Source of the DNA: CAVPUA01 sp963708805
GTDB taxonomy: Bacteria > Actinomycetota > Actinomycetes > Mycobacteriales > Jatrophihabitantaceae
Direction of reading: 5' to 3'
Assembly: GCA_963708805.1 (NCBI GenBank)
Contig: CAVPUA010000003.1
Location: 2,852,001 to 2,916,000, forward strand
DNA: 64,000 nt
Below the pieces are notes generated by a model. That model made no database searches. It had not been told where the DNA came from and saw only the letters and a program-made list of their open reading frames with translations. This document shows, piece by piece, positions 19,449-30,051 of the stretch. A program made the position numbers and the translations under genes. Numbering within the stretch: position 1 is the stretch's first letter; each line of letters opens with the position of its first letter.

Positions 19449-21060
19449 AGCAACTCCCGGAGCTTGAACTTCTGGATCTTGGTCGCCGACATCGGCCACT
19501 CGGTCACGAAGCGGATCTCGCGCGGAAGTTTGAAGTTCGCCACCTGACCACGGCAATGGTCGATCAACTCCTCGGTCGACGCGGTGCGGCCGGGCATCAA
19601 CTCGACGAACGCGACCGGCACCTCGCCGTATTTGGGGTCGGGCCGGCCGACGACCTGGGCCATCGCGACGGCTGGGTGGGTGCTGAGCAACGCCTCGACC
19701 TCGGCCGGGGCGACGTTCTCGCCGCCGACCTTGAGGATCTCCTTGATGCGACCGACGTAGATCAAATGGCCGGTCTCATCGAGCCGGCCGCGATCGCCGG
19801 TGCGAACCCACCCACCGTCCAAGATCGTCGCCGCGGTCGCGTCAGGGTCGTCCAGGTAGCTGCGCAGGGCGTTCGGCCCGCGGAACTGGATCTCACCGTC
19901 CGCGCCGGCGCCAAGCACAGTCGTCCCGTCGTCGCCCGTGATGCGTAGTTCGAGGCCGGGGAACGGCAGGCCGTTGGTGTGAAAGCGCAAGTGATCCGGG
20001 TCGGACACCGGCGTGAACGTCACCATCCCGGCCGCTTCGGTCATCCCGAAGTCGTTCAACAGCGTCGCGCCGCCGGGCAGCATCGACTGGATCAACTCCT
20101 CGGTCTCGGGTGGCGCGACGTTGAGCACGGTGCGCACGTTCGCCAACCGCTCCTGGCGTGTAGGCCGGGGTCCGCAGGATGCCCAGGGTGAACGCGGGAA
20201 AGGCCGGGAACAGGTGGACGGCGCCGTGCTCGATGAACTGCTCGAGGGCCGCCGCGGCGTCGAAGTGCGGCGCTGAGATGAACGGCGCCCCTACCGACGA
20301 CCGCCGAGGTGAGCGGGCCGATGCCGCCGACGTGGAACATCGGGCACGGCGCCCACAGCGGAGTCTCGCGAGTCAGCCCAATGGCATCGGCGTAGGCCGT
20401 CCAGGCGCTGATGAGGGCCGTGTGGGTCAGTTCGCAGCCCTTGGGCGAGGCGGCGGTGCCCGAGGTGAACAGCACCGTCGCGACGTCGTCACCGACGCAC
20501 TCGGCCTCGACGCGGCGCAGATCCGCGTCCATCGTCGGCTGGCCGGACGCGATGAAGTCGTCGTGCGCCAGCAGCGGCGGGTGCTCGGACTTCCCGATGA
20601 TCACCACGCGCCGCAACGCGGGCGTCATGGACAGCTCCAGCGGTGCGTGCGGGTCGGCGTCGGCCAGGCCCGGCAATGCGGTCGAGGACCAGCGCCGGAA
20701 AATCGACGTGATCGGCGGCGTCCGAACTCGTGAACAGCGCCGCGACCGCTCGAGCGTTCGATCACGTACGCGAGTTCGGTGCGCTTGAACCGGGCGTTGA
20801 TCGGCACAAGCTGCGCACCGAGCAGCGACGTGGCGAAGACCAGCTCGATGTACTCCAGGCAGTTGGGCAGGAAGACACCGACGCGCGAGCCACGAGAGAT
20901 TCCATCGGCCGCCAAGCTGCGAGCGAGCGCCCACGTCCGCTCGTACAGCTGGGCATAGGTGAGATCGGCCGTCGGGGAAGGTGACCGCCAGGTCATCGGG
21001 CGCGCGGTCGAACTGGCGGCGCAGGAGCCGAAACAACGTCGAGTTCTTCTCGTCCGCCAC
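19445..21060 (-). CDS. AMP-dependent acyl-CoA synthetase/ligase, several frameshifts
   Basis: GTG 21060 starts MADEKNSTLFRLLRRQFDRA. ANL-superfamily motifs are visible: LPNCLEYIELVFATSLLGA, the P-loop-like VLFTSGTAASPKGCELTH (A3), LLNDFGMTEAAGMVTF (A5), the adenine/ribose motif GWVRTGDRGRLDETGHLIYVGRIKEIL (A7-A8; residues spread over 19742-19822) and the C-terminal catalytic Lys in SATKIQKFKLREL. The first 750 bp are frameshifted; from about 20150 to the end it is intact. It activates carboxylic acids to acyl-CoA via acyl-AMP; the chain length is not deducible. Divergent from the gene at 21182, with a palindromic operator candidate between. Confidence 0.9.
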
Positions 21061-21114
21061 GACGTCCTCTCGCTCGAGCCTGATCGATCCAACGTAGCTC
21101 GCTCGGGATAGTCG

Positions 21115-21132
21115 ATCAAACGGTGGTTTGAT
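21115..21132. promoter_or_regulatory. TetR-type operator candidate between divergent genes
   Basis: ATCAAAC-GGTG-GTTTGAT is an exact 7+4+7 palindrome 50-70 bp from the starts of both flanking genes. TetR-family regulators of acyl-CoA metabolism often bind palindromes of this style. No TetR gene is in the window, so the regulator would act in trans. Confidence 0.5.
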
Positions 21133-21181
21133 AGAACTAGATGACCTCGGTGTGCCCCTTCAGCTCGAACGGAGCCACGAC

Positions 21182-22222
21182 ATGCGCTACCACTCCTACC
21201 TCGAACAAGAGCCGACGCTGCAGAGCTATCGACTCAATCACGCACCGGCTCCGGGCTACTCCCCCGTGTTCATCTGCCCGTTCGTCGTGCTGACGTCCGA
21301 GTCGGGTGCGACCTACAACCTCATGCGCGGCATCCAGGGCCAGCGCAAGGACGAGACGATGAACTTCGGCATCTATCGCGTCGAGCCGCAGCTCGACGGG
21401 CAGTGCCCGATGTACATCCCGTTCAAGGACGTCCCGATCTCCGAGCCGTACTGGGTGACCGAGAGCGCCGACGCGGTGAGCTACGTCGGCGACACGTTCC
21501 GCTTCGACTTCGGAGTCGATCATTACCACTGGATGGACGCCAGTGGCCGGGTCGAGCTGAACGCCGAACGCCTCGGCCAGGTCGCGACGTTCTGGGTACC
21601 CGCGCAGCCGGGCTACGAGGAATCACAGATGCTGCGCAGCCACCTGGGCAAGGTGACCGGCACGATCGACGGCGAGGCCGTCGAGGGTCTGTTCATGCTC
21701 GACTACATCTACAGCCGGCCCGACCTCATGTGGAGCGAGATGGGCATGCTCACCAAGCTGCACAACCTCTGGATGAACTGGCTCGTCGAGTACGACGACG
21801 GCAGCTACGAGGGCGGCTACGCGTGGCGCGGGCGCCCGGGCAATGGCTTCGCCGCGGCCCACCACGTGGTGGACGGCGTCAGCACCGCCCGCACCGACGC
21901 CAAACTGACCACCGAACTGACCGCGCGCGGAACGATCAGTCGGGTGCGGCTCCGCCTCGGCACCGAGGTCGACGTCGTGCTCGACCAGCTCGGTTCGACC
22001 GACTGGCCCCTGCACACGGTCGGCACGGTCGGCTCGACGAGCCGAGACAAGAAGATCGTCAAGAGCTGGAACTACACGGAATACTTCCCGCTCAACTGGC
22101 CCGACGTCGCCGACTACCAGCAAGCCCATCTGAAGCTGTTCGGCCGCTACCCCTCGTTCCAGAAGTTGATGGCCAACGCACGTATCGAGGACGAGCACGT
22201 CCTCTTCCCGTCCAACTCCTGA
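21182..22222 (+). CDS. Unrecognised protein of about 346 aa
   Basis: ATG 21182 (MRYHSYLEQEPTLQSYRLNH) is preferred because GGAG sits 9 nt upstream; GTG 21152 and TTG 21128 are also in frame. The product is unbroken, soluble-looking, rich in aromatic residues (DFGVDHYHWMDASGRVEL, MLTKLHNLWMNWLVEYDDG) and has no signal peptide. Alternating hydrophobic/hydrophilic stretches (VDVVLDQLGSTDWPLHTVG) suggest a beta-rich, possibly lipocalin-like fold, which is only a guess. Divergence from an acyl-CoA ligase and a shared operator candidate suggest a lipid- or xenobiotic-related role. I cannot name the family. Confidence 0.7.
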   Translation: MRYHSYLEQEPTLQSYRLNHAPAPGYSPVFICPFVVLTSESGATYNLMRGIQGQRKDETMNFGIYRVEPQLDGQCPMYIPFKDVPISEPYWVTESADAVSYVGDTFRFDFGVDHYHWMDASGRVELNAERLGQVATFWVPAQPGYEESQMLRSHLGKVTGTIDGEAVEGLFMLDYIYSRPDLMWSEMGMLTKLHNLWMNWLVEYDDGSYEGGYAWRGRPGNGFAAAHHVVDGVSTARTDAKLTTELTARGTISRVRLRLGTEVDVVLDQLGSTDWPLHTVGTVGSTSRDKKIVKSWNYTEYFPLNWPDVADYQQAHLKLFGRYPSFQKLMANARIEDEHVLFPSNS

Positions 22223-23290
22223 CTACAGCACCTTGTTTCGGCACAGTCGCCGCGCCGCGAACAGTCCGAACGCCGCTGGGGCCCAGAACGTCAGCAGGCG
22301 ATAGATCAGCACTTCTTCCAGCGCGTGCGCGGCCGGCACGTGGGCACTCATCAGCACGGCAACGAAGGCCGCCTCGCTCGACCCCAGACCGGCCGGCGTG
22401 GGTACGGCCGAGCCGACCGCCGACGCGAGCATGAACGCGATGATCAGCGCCCCCAAGCCGATCTTGGGCGCGGGACCGGGAACCATCGCCGTACTGGCCG
22501 CGAAGGCGAAGGCGAGGATCAAGGTCGTCGAACCGGACGCCGCCAGCAGGATCACCAAGTCGCGGGGGTGCCGCAGCAGCCGCACGGCCGGCTGCCCCAG
22601 GCGGGCGAGATTGAGTCCAGCCCGGCGATGGGTCAACCGCACGACGACGGCCAGCACTACGGCCAGCGCGGCGACCACCGACCACAACCACGGCGAGCGC
22701 ACCGGTCCGAGCACCCCGCTGACGTGAGTCGTGACGAGGGACAGCTCATGGCGGGACCCGCCCATCCCGAACCAGCCCCCGACCAGCACGAGCAGGCACA
22801 GCACGAGCAGATCCGCGATCGCCGCGACGACCGACAACAGCGCGACCGCGCCGACGGCCGCGGTCGCGTTCTGACCACGACGGGTGAAGTAGCGCGCGTT
22901 GAGCGCCGAGCCCCCGAGGCCGGCCGGGGTCAGCCGATTGGCCGCGGAGGCGGCGAACTGCACGAGCATGGTCTCGCCGAGGCGCACCGGCACCCCGGCC
23001 ACGCTGCGAGCGGCGACGGCCGTGGCGACGTAGTGCAGCACCGCGAGGCCCAAAACGACGACCGCGAAGGGCCAGCGCAGGTGGGTGACGGTCGACAGGA
23101 CCGAGGCGGCCAGCCCGCCCAGATCGGTCCCGCTGTCGCGATCGTCGGTGGTCCAGCTGATGAGCAGCGCGGTGAGCAGAGCAGCAGCGAGGATTGCGCT
23201 GACCAGCCGCGGACGTCCGCCGGTGAGCCGCTGGGCGCGCGACGGGGGCGGTTCGAGACGAGCGGGCTCCTCCTGGACCAAGATCGTCAC
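22223..23290 (-). CDS. Lysylphosphatidylglycerol synthase TM-region / AglD-type membrane protein
   Basis: GTG 23290 with GGAGG upstream starts TILVQEEPARLEPPPSRAQR. The remainder has about eight hydrophobic helices with the family motifs FAASAANRLTPAGLGGSAL and VPTPAGLGSSEAAFVAVLM, typical of UPF0104/MprF N-terminal flippase-like domains. At about 355 aa it lacks the catalytic synthase domain, so a lipid flippase or transport-accessory role is the family-based inference. Unbroken frame. Its stop abuts the convergent gene at 22222. Confidence 0.85.
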   Translation of the reverse strand: MTILVQEEPARLEPPPSRAQRLTGGRPRLVSAILAAALLTALLISWTTDDRDSGTDLGGLAASVLSTVTHLRWPFAVVVLGLAVLHYVATAVAARSVAGVPVRLGETMLVQFAASAANRLTPAGLGGSALNARYFTRRGQNATAAVGAVALLSVVAAIADLLVLCLLVLVGGWFGMGGSRHELSLVTTHVSGVLGPVRSPWLWSVVAALAVVLAVVVRLTHRRAGLNLARLGQPAVRLLRHPRDLVILLAASGSTTLILAFAFAASTAMVPGPAPKIGLGALIIAFMLASAVGSAVPTPAGLGSSEAAFVAVLMSAHVPAAHALEEVLIYRLLTFWAPAAFGLFAARRLCRNKVL

Positions 23291-23678
23291 TACCGCGACC
23301 TCCTGCTCGTAGTGATCACAGACTGACCGAGATTCATGTAAATCCGGTGAAGACAGCACAAACGCCGATGCAACGCTTGGCCGACACATCGAACGCGCAG
23401 GTCGAAACAAGTCGACATCGATCATGAATGTCCAACTACAGAATCGGTAGTGGGAACCCGCTGGGTTCGCTGATCGTGCCCTTATTGGGGCCGGTCGTGA
23501 GCGCCGGTTACTAAACCGAACCCGTCCTGTGACCGCGACAGCACGCACCGCGCAGCACGACTCCGCATCGGCGTTGATCTTGTTGTCACACCCCGTTGTG
23601 GCGGCGTGAGGTATGTGACACGCTTCGCAACGCGCTTGCTCGGGGTTGGGCAAGCGGGACGCCTGACGGGGGTTTCTG
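23291..23678. other. Intergenic region between divergent flippase and secreted repeat protein
   Basis: No credible ORF is present. It is noticeably less GC-rich than its surroundings. TGTCACA (23585-23591) and TGTGACA (23615-23621) form a 7-bp inverted repeat with 23-bp spacing, 58-94 bp before the secreted-protein start. This could be an operator, but the spacing is long. A YdaO-like (c-di-AMP) riboswitch was looked for and not found. Confidence 0.4.
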
Positions 23679-26600
23679 GTGTCGCGTAGAGCTTTGTCAT
23701 TTCTGCTGTCCGCTGCCGTGGTCGCATCGGGCGCGGTGGCGATCATGGTGTCGCTGGCCGGCCCGGCTGCCGCTGCGAGCTTTCCTGGAACCTACGTCGC
23801 CAAGACGCCGGTCCGCCTGCTCGACACGCGCAGCGATCTGGGCGGGTCGGCGCTCGGCCCGAGCGGAACGCTCACCCTGCAGATCGGCGGCGTCGGCAGC
23901 ATGCCGCCGTCGTCACAGATCGCGGCCGTGGCCATGAACGTCACCGTCACCCAGCCGACCGCCAGCGGATTCATCACCGTCTGGAGCGGCCCGACCAAAC
24001 CGACCGCGTCGAACTTGAACTTCTCCGCCGGGCAGACGGTGCCCAACGCGGTCATCGTTCCGGTGACCAACGGCGTCGGTCAGCTTCTTCAACGGATCGT
24101 ACGGAACGACCCAACTGCTCGCCGACATCCAGGGCTACTACACGTCCGGGTCGCCGACGGTCCCCGGCGCGTTCAAGCCGCTGGCGCCTCAGCGGTTGCT
24201 CGATACACGGATCAATCAGGGCGGCGGCGCCGTCGGCCCCAGCGGAACGCTGAAACTCGCCGTGGCCGGCACAGGCCTCACCGTCCCCGCGTCCGCGACC
24301 TCGGTGGTCCTGAACGTCACGGCGACCCAGCCGACGGCCTCGGGCTACATCACGGTCTGGGGCGACCAGACGGCTCGACCGGTCGCGTCCAGTCTCAACT
24401 TCGCGGCCGGCGAGACCGTTCCGAACCTGGTCGTGGCGCCGGTCGGTGCCGGAGGCGCGATCGATTTCTTCAACGGCTCGACAGGCACCACCCAGCTCAT
24501 CGCCGACATCGCCGGGTACTACATCGGCGGCGGCTCCACCCAGCCGGGAACGTTCGTCTCGATGACACCGAGCCGGCTGCTCGACACCCGCAACGGGACC
24601 GGCGGCACGATCGTCGCGGCCGGCGGCACGGTGCCGCTTCACATCGACGGAATCGGCGCCATCCCGAGGTCGGCCGTGCGAGCCGTGGTCTTGAACGTGA
24701 CGGTCACCCAACCCGCCGCGGGCGGCTACATCACGGCGTGGCCGGACGGCAACGACCAGCCCGTCGCCTCCAACTTGAACTTCGCTGCCGGTGAGACGGT
24801 CCCGAACCTCGTCGTCGTGCCGGTCGGCCTCGACGGCAAGGTCGACCTCTTCAACGGATCGGGCGGAACCATCCAGTTGATCGCCGACGTGGCCGGCTAC
24901 TTCCTCGACCCGCCCGACACCACCCCGCCCGGCCCGGTGACGATCACCGGCATCGTTCCCGGGACGACGTCAGTCATCCTGGATTGGACGAATCCTCCCG
25001 ACCAGGACTACCAGGGCGTGATGATCCGTCGGGCCACCGGTCCCGTCGCCCCGACATCGGTCACGACGGGCACGTTCGTCGCCGACGTCGCGACCCCCGG
25101 CACGACCTACACCGACACCGGCCTGAGCACCGGTACGCAGTACTCCTATGCCTTCTTCGCCCACGATGCCGTGCCGAACTACTCGAGCGCCGTGGCCGGC
25201 GTCGTGACCAATATGCGGCCCCGATGTCACCGCGCCGGGACCGGTGTCCGCGGTCACCGCGACGCCCCAGACGACGACGGTCGCCCTGACGTGGGTCAAC
25301 CCGCTCGACCTCGACTACGCCGGCGTGATGATCCGGCGGGCCGTCGGCGCCACCGCTCCCTCGTCGCCTACCGCGGGGACGCTCGTCACCGACACGAGCG
25401 CGACGGCCACCTCGTTCACCGACACCGGCCTGAATCCGAGTACCCAGTACAGCTACGCGTTCTTCGCCCATGACACGGTGCCCAACTACGCCGCCGGCGT
25501 ACCGATCTCGGTCACGACGGCCGCCCCGGACACGACCCCGCCGGGTCCGGTGACGAACGTGGCCGCCACGCCGACGACGACGACCGAGGCGCTGACCTGG
25601 ACCAACCCGACCGACGCCGACTACGCCGGTGTCATGATCAGGCGCGCCGCGGGCGGGACGGCTCCGTCATCGGCCACCGCGGGGACGCTCGTCACCGACA
25701 CGACGGCGACGGCCACCTCGTTCACCGACACCGGCCTGACGCCCTCGACGCAGTACTCGTACGCGTTCTTCGCCCATGACGCGATTCCCAACTACGCGGC
25801 CGGCGTCGACCTGACGAATACGACGCTTGCGCCACCGGACACCACACCGCCGGGCGTCGTGACCGGACTCTCGGCCACGCCCACGACCACCACGGTGGCG
25901 CTCTCGTGGACGAACCCCACCGACGCTGACTACGCGGGCGTCATGATCCGGCGCGCTATCGGGTCGACTCCGCCGAACTCGACCACGTCGGGAACGTTCG
26001 TCGCCAATATCACGACGCCCGGGGCCACCTTCACCGACACCGCCCTGAGTCCGACGACGCAGTACTCGTACGCGCTGTTCACCTATGACGGCGTGCCGAA
26101 CTACTCGGCGGGCACCGGCGTGACGACCACGACTCTGACGCCTCCCGACACGACTCCCCCGGGACCGGTCACCGCAGTGAGCGCCACGCCGGGAAACACC
26201 TCGGTGGCGCTGTCGTGGACGCGGCCCGGTGATTCCGACTACACCGGGGTCATGATCCGGCGCGCCGTGGGCGCGACCGCTCCTTCATCGCCCACCGCGG
26301 GAACGCTCGTCAGCGATGTCGCGTCGCCCACGTCGACGATCACCGACTCGGGGCTGGCGTCCGGGACCCAGTACTCGTACGCCTTCTTCGCCCACGACGC
26401 GGTGCCGAACTATGCGACCGGCGTCGACGTCACGACCACGACCACCGTTCCGCCGGACACGACGCCGCCCGGCAACGTGACCGGCCTGACGGCCACGCCG
26501 AGCACGACGTCCGTGGCCCTGTCCTGGACCAACCCCGGCGACAGCGACTACGCGGGCGTCATGATCCGGCGCGCCACCGGGTCGACCCCGCCGTCCTCGA

Positions 26601-27379
26601 TCACGAGCGGCCAGCTGGTCGCCAAGGTGACGACGCCCGGGACGACCTACACCGACAGCGGGCTCGCATCGGGCACGCAGTACGCCTACGCCCTGTTCGC
26701 CTACGACGGGGTGCCCAACTACGCGAGCGGCGACGACATCGAGGTGGCGACGACGGTTCCGCCGGACACGACGCCGCCCGGCAACGTGACCGGACTGACG
26801 GCCACGCCGAGCACGACGTCGGTGGCCCTGTCCTGGACCGACCCCGGCGACAGCGACTACGCCGGCGTCATGATCCGGCGCACCACCGGGTCGACCCCGC
26901 CGTCCTCGATCACCGACGGGCAGCTGGTGACCGACGTGACGACGCCCGGGACGACCTACACCGACAGCGGTCTCTCATCGGGCACGCAGTACAGCTACGC
27001 CCTGTTCGCGTACGACGGGGTGCCCAACTACGCCAGCGGCACCGACGTCACGACCACGACGACCACGCCGCCCGACACCACTCCGCCGGGCCCGGTCTCG
27101 GCGCTCACGGCGACACCGACCAGCGACAGCGTCGCCCTGTCGTGGACCAATCCGGGTGACTCCGACTACACCGGTGTCACGATCCGACGGGCGACGGGCG
27201 ACACCCCTCCGACGACACCCACCGACGGCGACCCGGTGACCGATGTCGCCGCACCAGGAACGACCTACACCGACTCGGGGCTGGACGCGGGCACCGACTA
27301 CTCGTACTCGTTCTTCGCCCACGACGGCTCGGGCAACTACTCGGCACCCGACTCGATCATGGTGACGACTGATCCGTAG
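23679..27379 (+). CDS. Large secreted repeat protein: three RLLDTR/AGYY modules plus eight FN3-like repeats
   Basis: GTG 23679 (SRRALSFLLSAAVVASGAVA) begins a signal peptide ending around AGPAAAA. Three modules of about 120 aa follow, each starting with a [PS]xRLLDTR motif (VAKTPVRLLDTR, PLAPQRLLDTR, MTPSRLLDTR), with LNVTxTQPTASGYITVW in the middle and ending QLIADIAGYY or QLIADVAGYF. From 24912 eight repeats of about 100 aa start DTTPPGPVT and carry DYAGVMIRRAxG and GTQYSYAFFAHDAVPNY, fibronectin-III-like. The protein ends with no anchor or sortase motif. Extra bases near 24085 and 25215 break the frame. Corrected length is about 1230 aa. Probably a cell-surface or matrix adhesin or binding protein; no catalytic domain is seen. 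Confidence 0.85.
24912..27370 (+). repeat. Eight tandem FN3-like coding repeats, about 300 bp each
   Basis: Repeat starts (DTTPP codons) fall near 24916, 25220, 25528, 25838, 26147, 26456, 26765 and 27074, so later units have a 309-bp period. Units beginning at 26450 and 26759 are nearly identical at DNA level over about 290 bp, whereas others differ more, pointing to recent duplication at the 3' side. The first unit boundary is slightly obscured by the frameshift near 25215. Confidence 0.85.
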
Positions 27380-27391
27380 GACGGCCCGCGC

Positions 27392-27783
27392 TCACGCGAG
27401 CGAGCTCGGGTCGCTGGGCACGTCGACCGCGTGCGCCTGCAGGGCGTCGAGGGCGACGATGTCGAGCACGGCGGCGTTCGTCGATGCCAGGACGACCGGC
27501 GCCGCGGCGTCGTCGCGGTGCGCGCGAGCCCAGTTCGCGGCGGTCACGCACCAGCGATCGCCCGGCACCAGGCCCGGGAAAGCCGTAGGCCGGCATCGGC
27601 GTCGACAGGTCGTTGCCGATGCGGCGCTGATGCGTCAAGGAACTCTGCCGTCACCACGGCGCAGATGGTGTGGCTGCCGACGTCGTCGGGTCCGGTGTTG
27701 CAGCAGCCGTCACGGAAGAAGCCGGTCATCGGATCGGTGCCGCACGGCTCGAGTTCGCCGCCGAGGACGTTGCGTTCGGTCAC
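27392..27783 (-). CDS. DUF2237 family protein, frameshifted
   Basis: GTG 27783 starts TERNVLGGELEPCGTDPMTG, followed by FFRDGCCNTGPDDVGSHTIC, the Cys-rich DUF2237 signature. After extra bases near 27640 and 27577 the tail reads RIGNDLSTPMPAYGFPGL and WARAHRDDAAAPVVLAST to LDIVALDALQAHAVDV, stop at 27392. Length about 130 aa. The family is widespread and uncharacterised; the conserved Cys residues suggest metal or redox chemistry. It lies at the end of a three-gene minus-strand run after the PPOX and F420:NADP reductase-like genes. Confidence 0.85.
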
Positions 27784-27812
27784 CCCGACAGCATCCGCAC
27801 GCGGGCGAGAGG

Positions 27813-28248
27813 TCAGTTGCTGTAGATCTTGGTCGGCGGTGATCAAGCACGACGGTGCGCCCTGCTCGAGCATCACCCGGTCGTACTCGGCCCAGTCGTC
27901 GTGCGTGCCGCCGGCGGCGACGAACACCGCCCGCAGCAATTGCCGCAACGCCTCGGCCGAGATCACGCCGTCGTCGGGCCCGAGCAGTTCGGCCGGCCCT
28001 CGACACTGGCCCATCTCCATCCCGAGCGGAAGGTCAGGACCAGCCTGGGGACGGGCCCGGAGGTTGGCCAGCTTGACCTGGCCGTAGGTGACGAAGGCGA
28101 GCGCTGGCCGAGCCCGTCGCGCGGATGGTCCATCACCGCCGGCGTTGACCAGCGAGGACTGGATCGTCGAGTCGGCCCGGAGAGTGGCGACGACGGCCAG
28201 GCCCTGCTCGGCGGCACCGAGCGCGGCCACATCCTCGAGCGAAGTCAC
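27813..28248 (-). CDS. PPOX-class (F420/FMN-dependent) oxidoreductase-like protein, frameshifted
   Basis: GTG 28248 (TSLEDVAALGAAEQGLAVVA) overlaps the preceding gene stop by GTGA. Motifs are LRADSTIQSSLVNAG, ALAFVTYGQVKLANLRA and AEALRQLLRAVFVAAGGTHDDWAEYDRVML. With one extra base near the end it closes LITADQIYSN and stops at 27813. This is the split-barrel F420/FMN-binding fold of TIGR03618-like proteins, about 143 aa. The cofactor is inferred from family and neighbours (F420:NADP reductase-like upstream, Fgd at 30052). Substrate unknown. Confidence 0.75.
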
Positions 28249-28912
28249 GCGCGGAACGCCGGACGGACGTTCCGGGGACGCCTCGGCGAGCGCGGCCGAC
28301 GCGTGGCGGCGACGTGGAAGTCCTTGCCGTAGACCGGCTGACCGGGCTGCTGCCGCCACGAATCGGCCGAGCGTCACCACCGTCGACCGGGTCGAAGCCG
28401 AGCGAGTCGACGAGGTCGAAGACGAGCTGCTTGGCCGGGCCGTCCGCGCCTGCGATCGGCAGGGCGATGCGGATCCGGCGTGCCCGCCGGCTGGCCGTTC
28501 TCGAGCAGGTGCTTCCACCAGATGCCGTTGAACACCTTGTAGAGCGGCACGACCGAGCTGCTGGGAGACCCACACGCTCTCCGGCGTGCCGTCCTCGATC
28601 TCGGCGATGTGGCCGTCGCGTTCCTTCGGGTAGTAGTTGTTCGTCTCGATCACGACGGCGTCGGGCTTCGCGGTCTTGACGATGCCCGGCGCGAGATCGG
28701 GGACGTTCTTCTGCGGGATGCTGACGATCACGACGTCGGCGTCGCGCGGCGGCGTCGGCCGCCCAGACCGCGGTCGCGCCCGTCTCGGCCGCCAGCTCGG
28801 CCAGCGTCTGCGGATCGCGCGAGTTGGCCACCCGACCTCGTGTCCGAGCGGCGGCGAGCTTGCGCGTCAGCGTTCCACCGATCTGGCCGGCTCCGATGAT
28901 TCCGATCTTCAT
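28245..28912 (-). CDS. F420-dependent NADP reductase-like / NADPH-binding protein, frameshifted
   Basis: ATG 28912 starts MKIGIIGAGQIGGTLTRKLA, a Rossmann motif, followed by RVANSRDPQTLAELAAETGA, VVIVSIPQKNVPDLAPGIV and VVIETNNYYPKERDGHIAEI. It continues VFNGIWWKHLLENGQPAG and IAGADGPAKQLVFDLVDSLGFD. These match the NADP_oxidored F420 family (PF03807 type). Several single extra bases occur between 28280 and 28840. Members reduce F420 with NADPH or act as quinone or metabolite reductases; the F420 role is inference. It is first in the run with the PPOX and DUF2237 genes. Confidence 0.78.
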
Positions 28913-29027
28913 CCGCGCTCCTTGGATTGGTTGCGTCTCCTGGGCGCGAACCTCGGCGCCGGCACCGGGCTATTCCGACCCGGGCACTCGCACGTTGCGT
29001 TCACGGGCTTGTGGTATCCCAGGCGCA

Positions 29028-30035
29028 ATGATTGTCGACTGCGCGCACTACCTCGACGGCCGACCGCCAGGGCGACGGCGCCATGTCCCTCGACGAGGCG
29101 GCGCGTCGCCGCACTCGCTGGGCGGCTTCGTCTGGGTCGGGCTGTTCGAGCCGTCACTCCGGAGGAGATGTCCGAGGTCAGCCACAGCTTCGGGCTCCAC
29201 GAGCTGGCCGTCGAGGACGCCCAGAGCCGTGCATCAGCGGCCCAAGATCGAGGAGTACGACCGCGACGTCCACCTGGTCGTGCTGCGCACGGCCCGCTAC
29301 GACGACGCGCGCGAAGAGGTCGACTTCGGCGAGATCAGCGTCTTCCTGGGGCCGAACTTCGTGATCACCGTCCGGCAGGGCATCGCGAGCGACCTTCGCG
29401 GCGCGCGGGCCCGGCTGGAGCACCGTCCCGGCCTGTTCGAGTGCGGCACGTACGCCGCACTCTGGGCGATCCTCGACCAGGTCGTCGACGACTACGCCCC
29501 GATCATCACCGAGCTCGAGCGTGACATCGAACAGGTCGAGGAGACCGTTTTCGCGGGACGATCGCACCCACCGAGCGCATCTACTCACTGCGCCGCGAGG
29601 TGGCCGACTTCTACCGCGCGGTCCACCCGCTGCTGGCCGTCGTGAGCGACCAGCGAGCGCCACGTGCGCGAGACCGGACTGCTCCCCTACTTCCGCGACG
29701 TTCACGATCACCTCGTGATGGTCAACGAGGACGTCGCCGGCCAGCGCGACGTGCTGAGCAGCGTGCTCGAGGCGAACATGGCGGTGATCTCGGTCGAGCA
29801 GACGAAGGTCAGCGTGCGCCAGAACGCCAGCATGGAGCAGCTGACCAAGATCGCGACCGTGTTCCTGCCGCTGACGTTCGTCACCGGCTTCTTCGGCCAG
29901 AACTTCGGCTGGCTCGTCGATCACGTCGATGGTTTGTGGGAGTTCATCGTCTTCGGGCTCGGCGGGCTTCTGCTGCCCTGCGCGATCCTGTGGTGGTGGT
30001 TCCGGCGCCAGAGCCGAGCGTCGACGCCCGGCTGA
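29028..30035 (+). CDS. corA: CorA-type magnesium/divalent cation transporter, frameshifted
   Basis: ATG 29028 starts MIVDCAHYLDGR. The cytoplasmic funnel domain includes GGFVWVGLFEPS, FGLHELAVEDA, QRPKIEEYDRDVHLVVLRTA and VDFGEISVFLGPNFVITVRQ. The stalk helix and two C-terminal helices follow (TVFLPLTFVTGFFGQNFGWL, then VFGLGGLLLPCAILWWWF). The selectivity motif is GQN rather than the classical GMN. Frameshifts lie in 29060-29660 only; about 330 aa when corrected. CorA pentamers import Mg2+ (or Co2+/Ni2+); some GxN variants are efflux channels, so ion and direction are not assured. Confidence 0.88.
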
Positions 30036-30051
30036 TGGGCCGCAGTGCGGC

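Noticed and set aside
23291..23678. YdaO (c-di-AMP) riboswitch before the secreted protein
   Set aside because: The conserved GGGGAACC-type and closing motifs of that riboswitch are not present in order.
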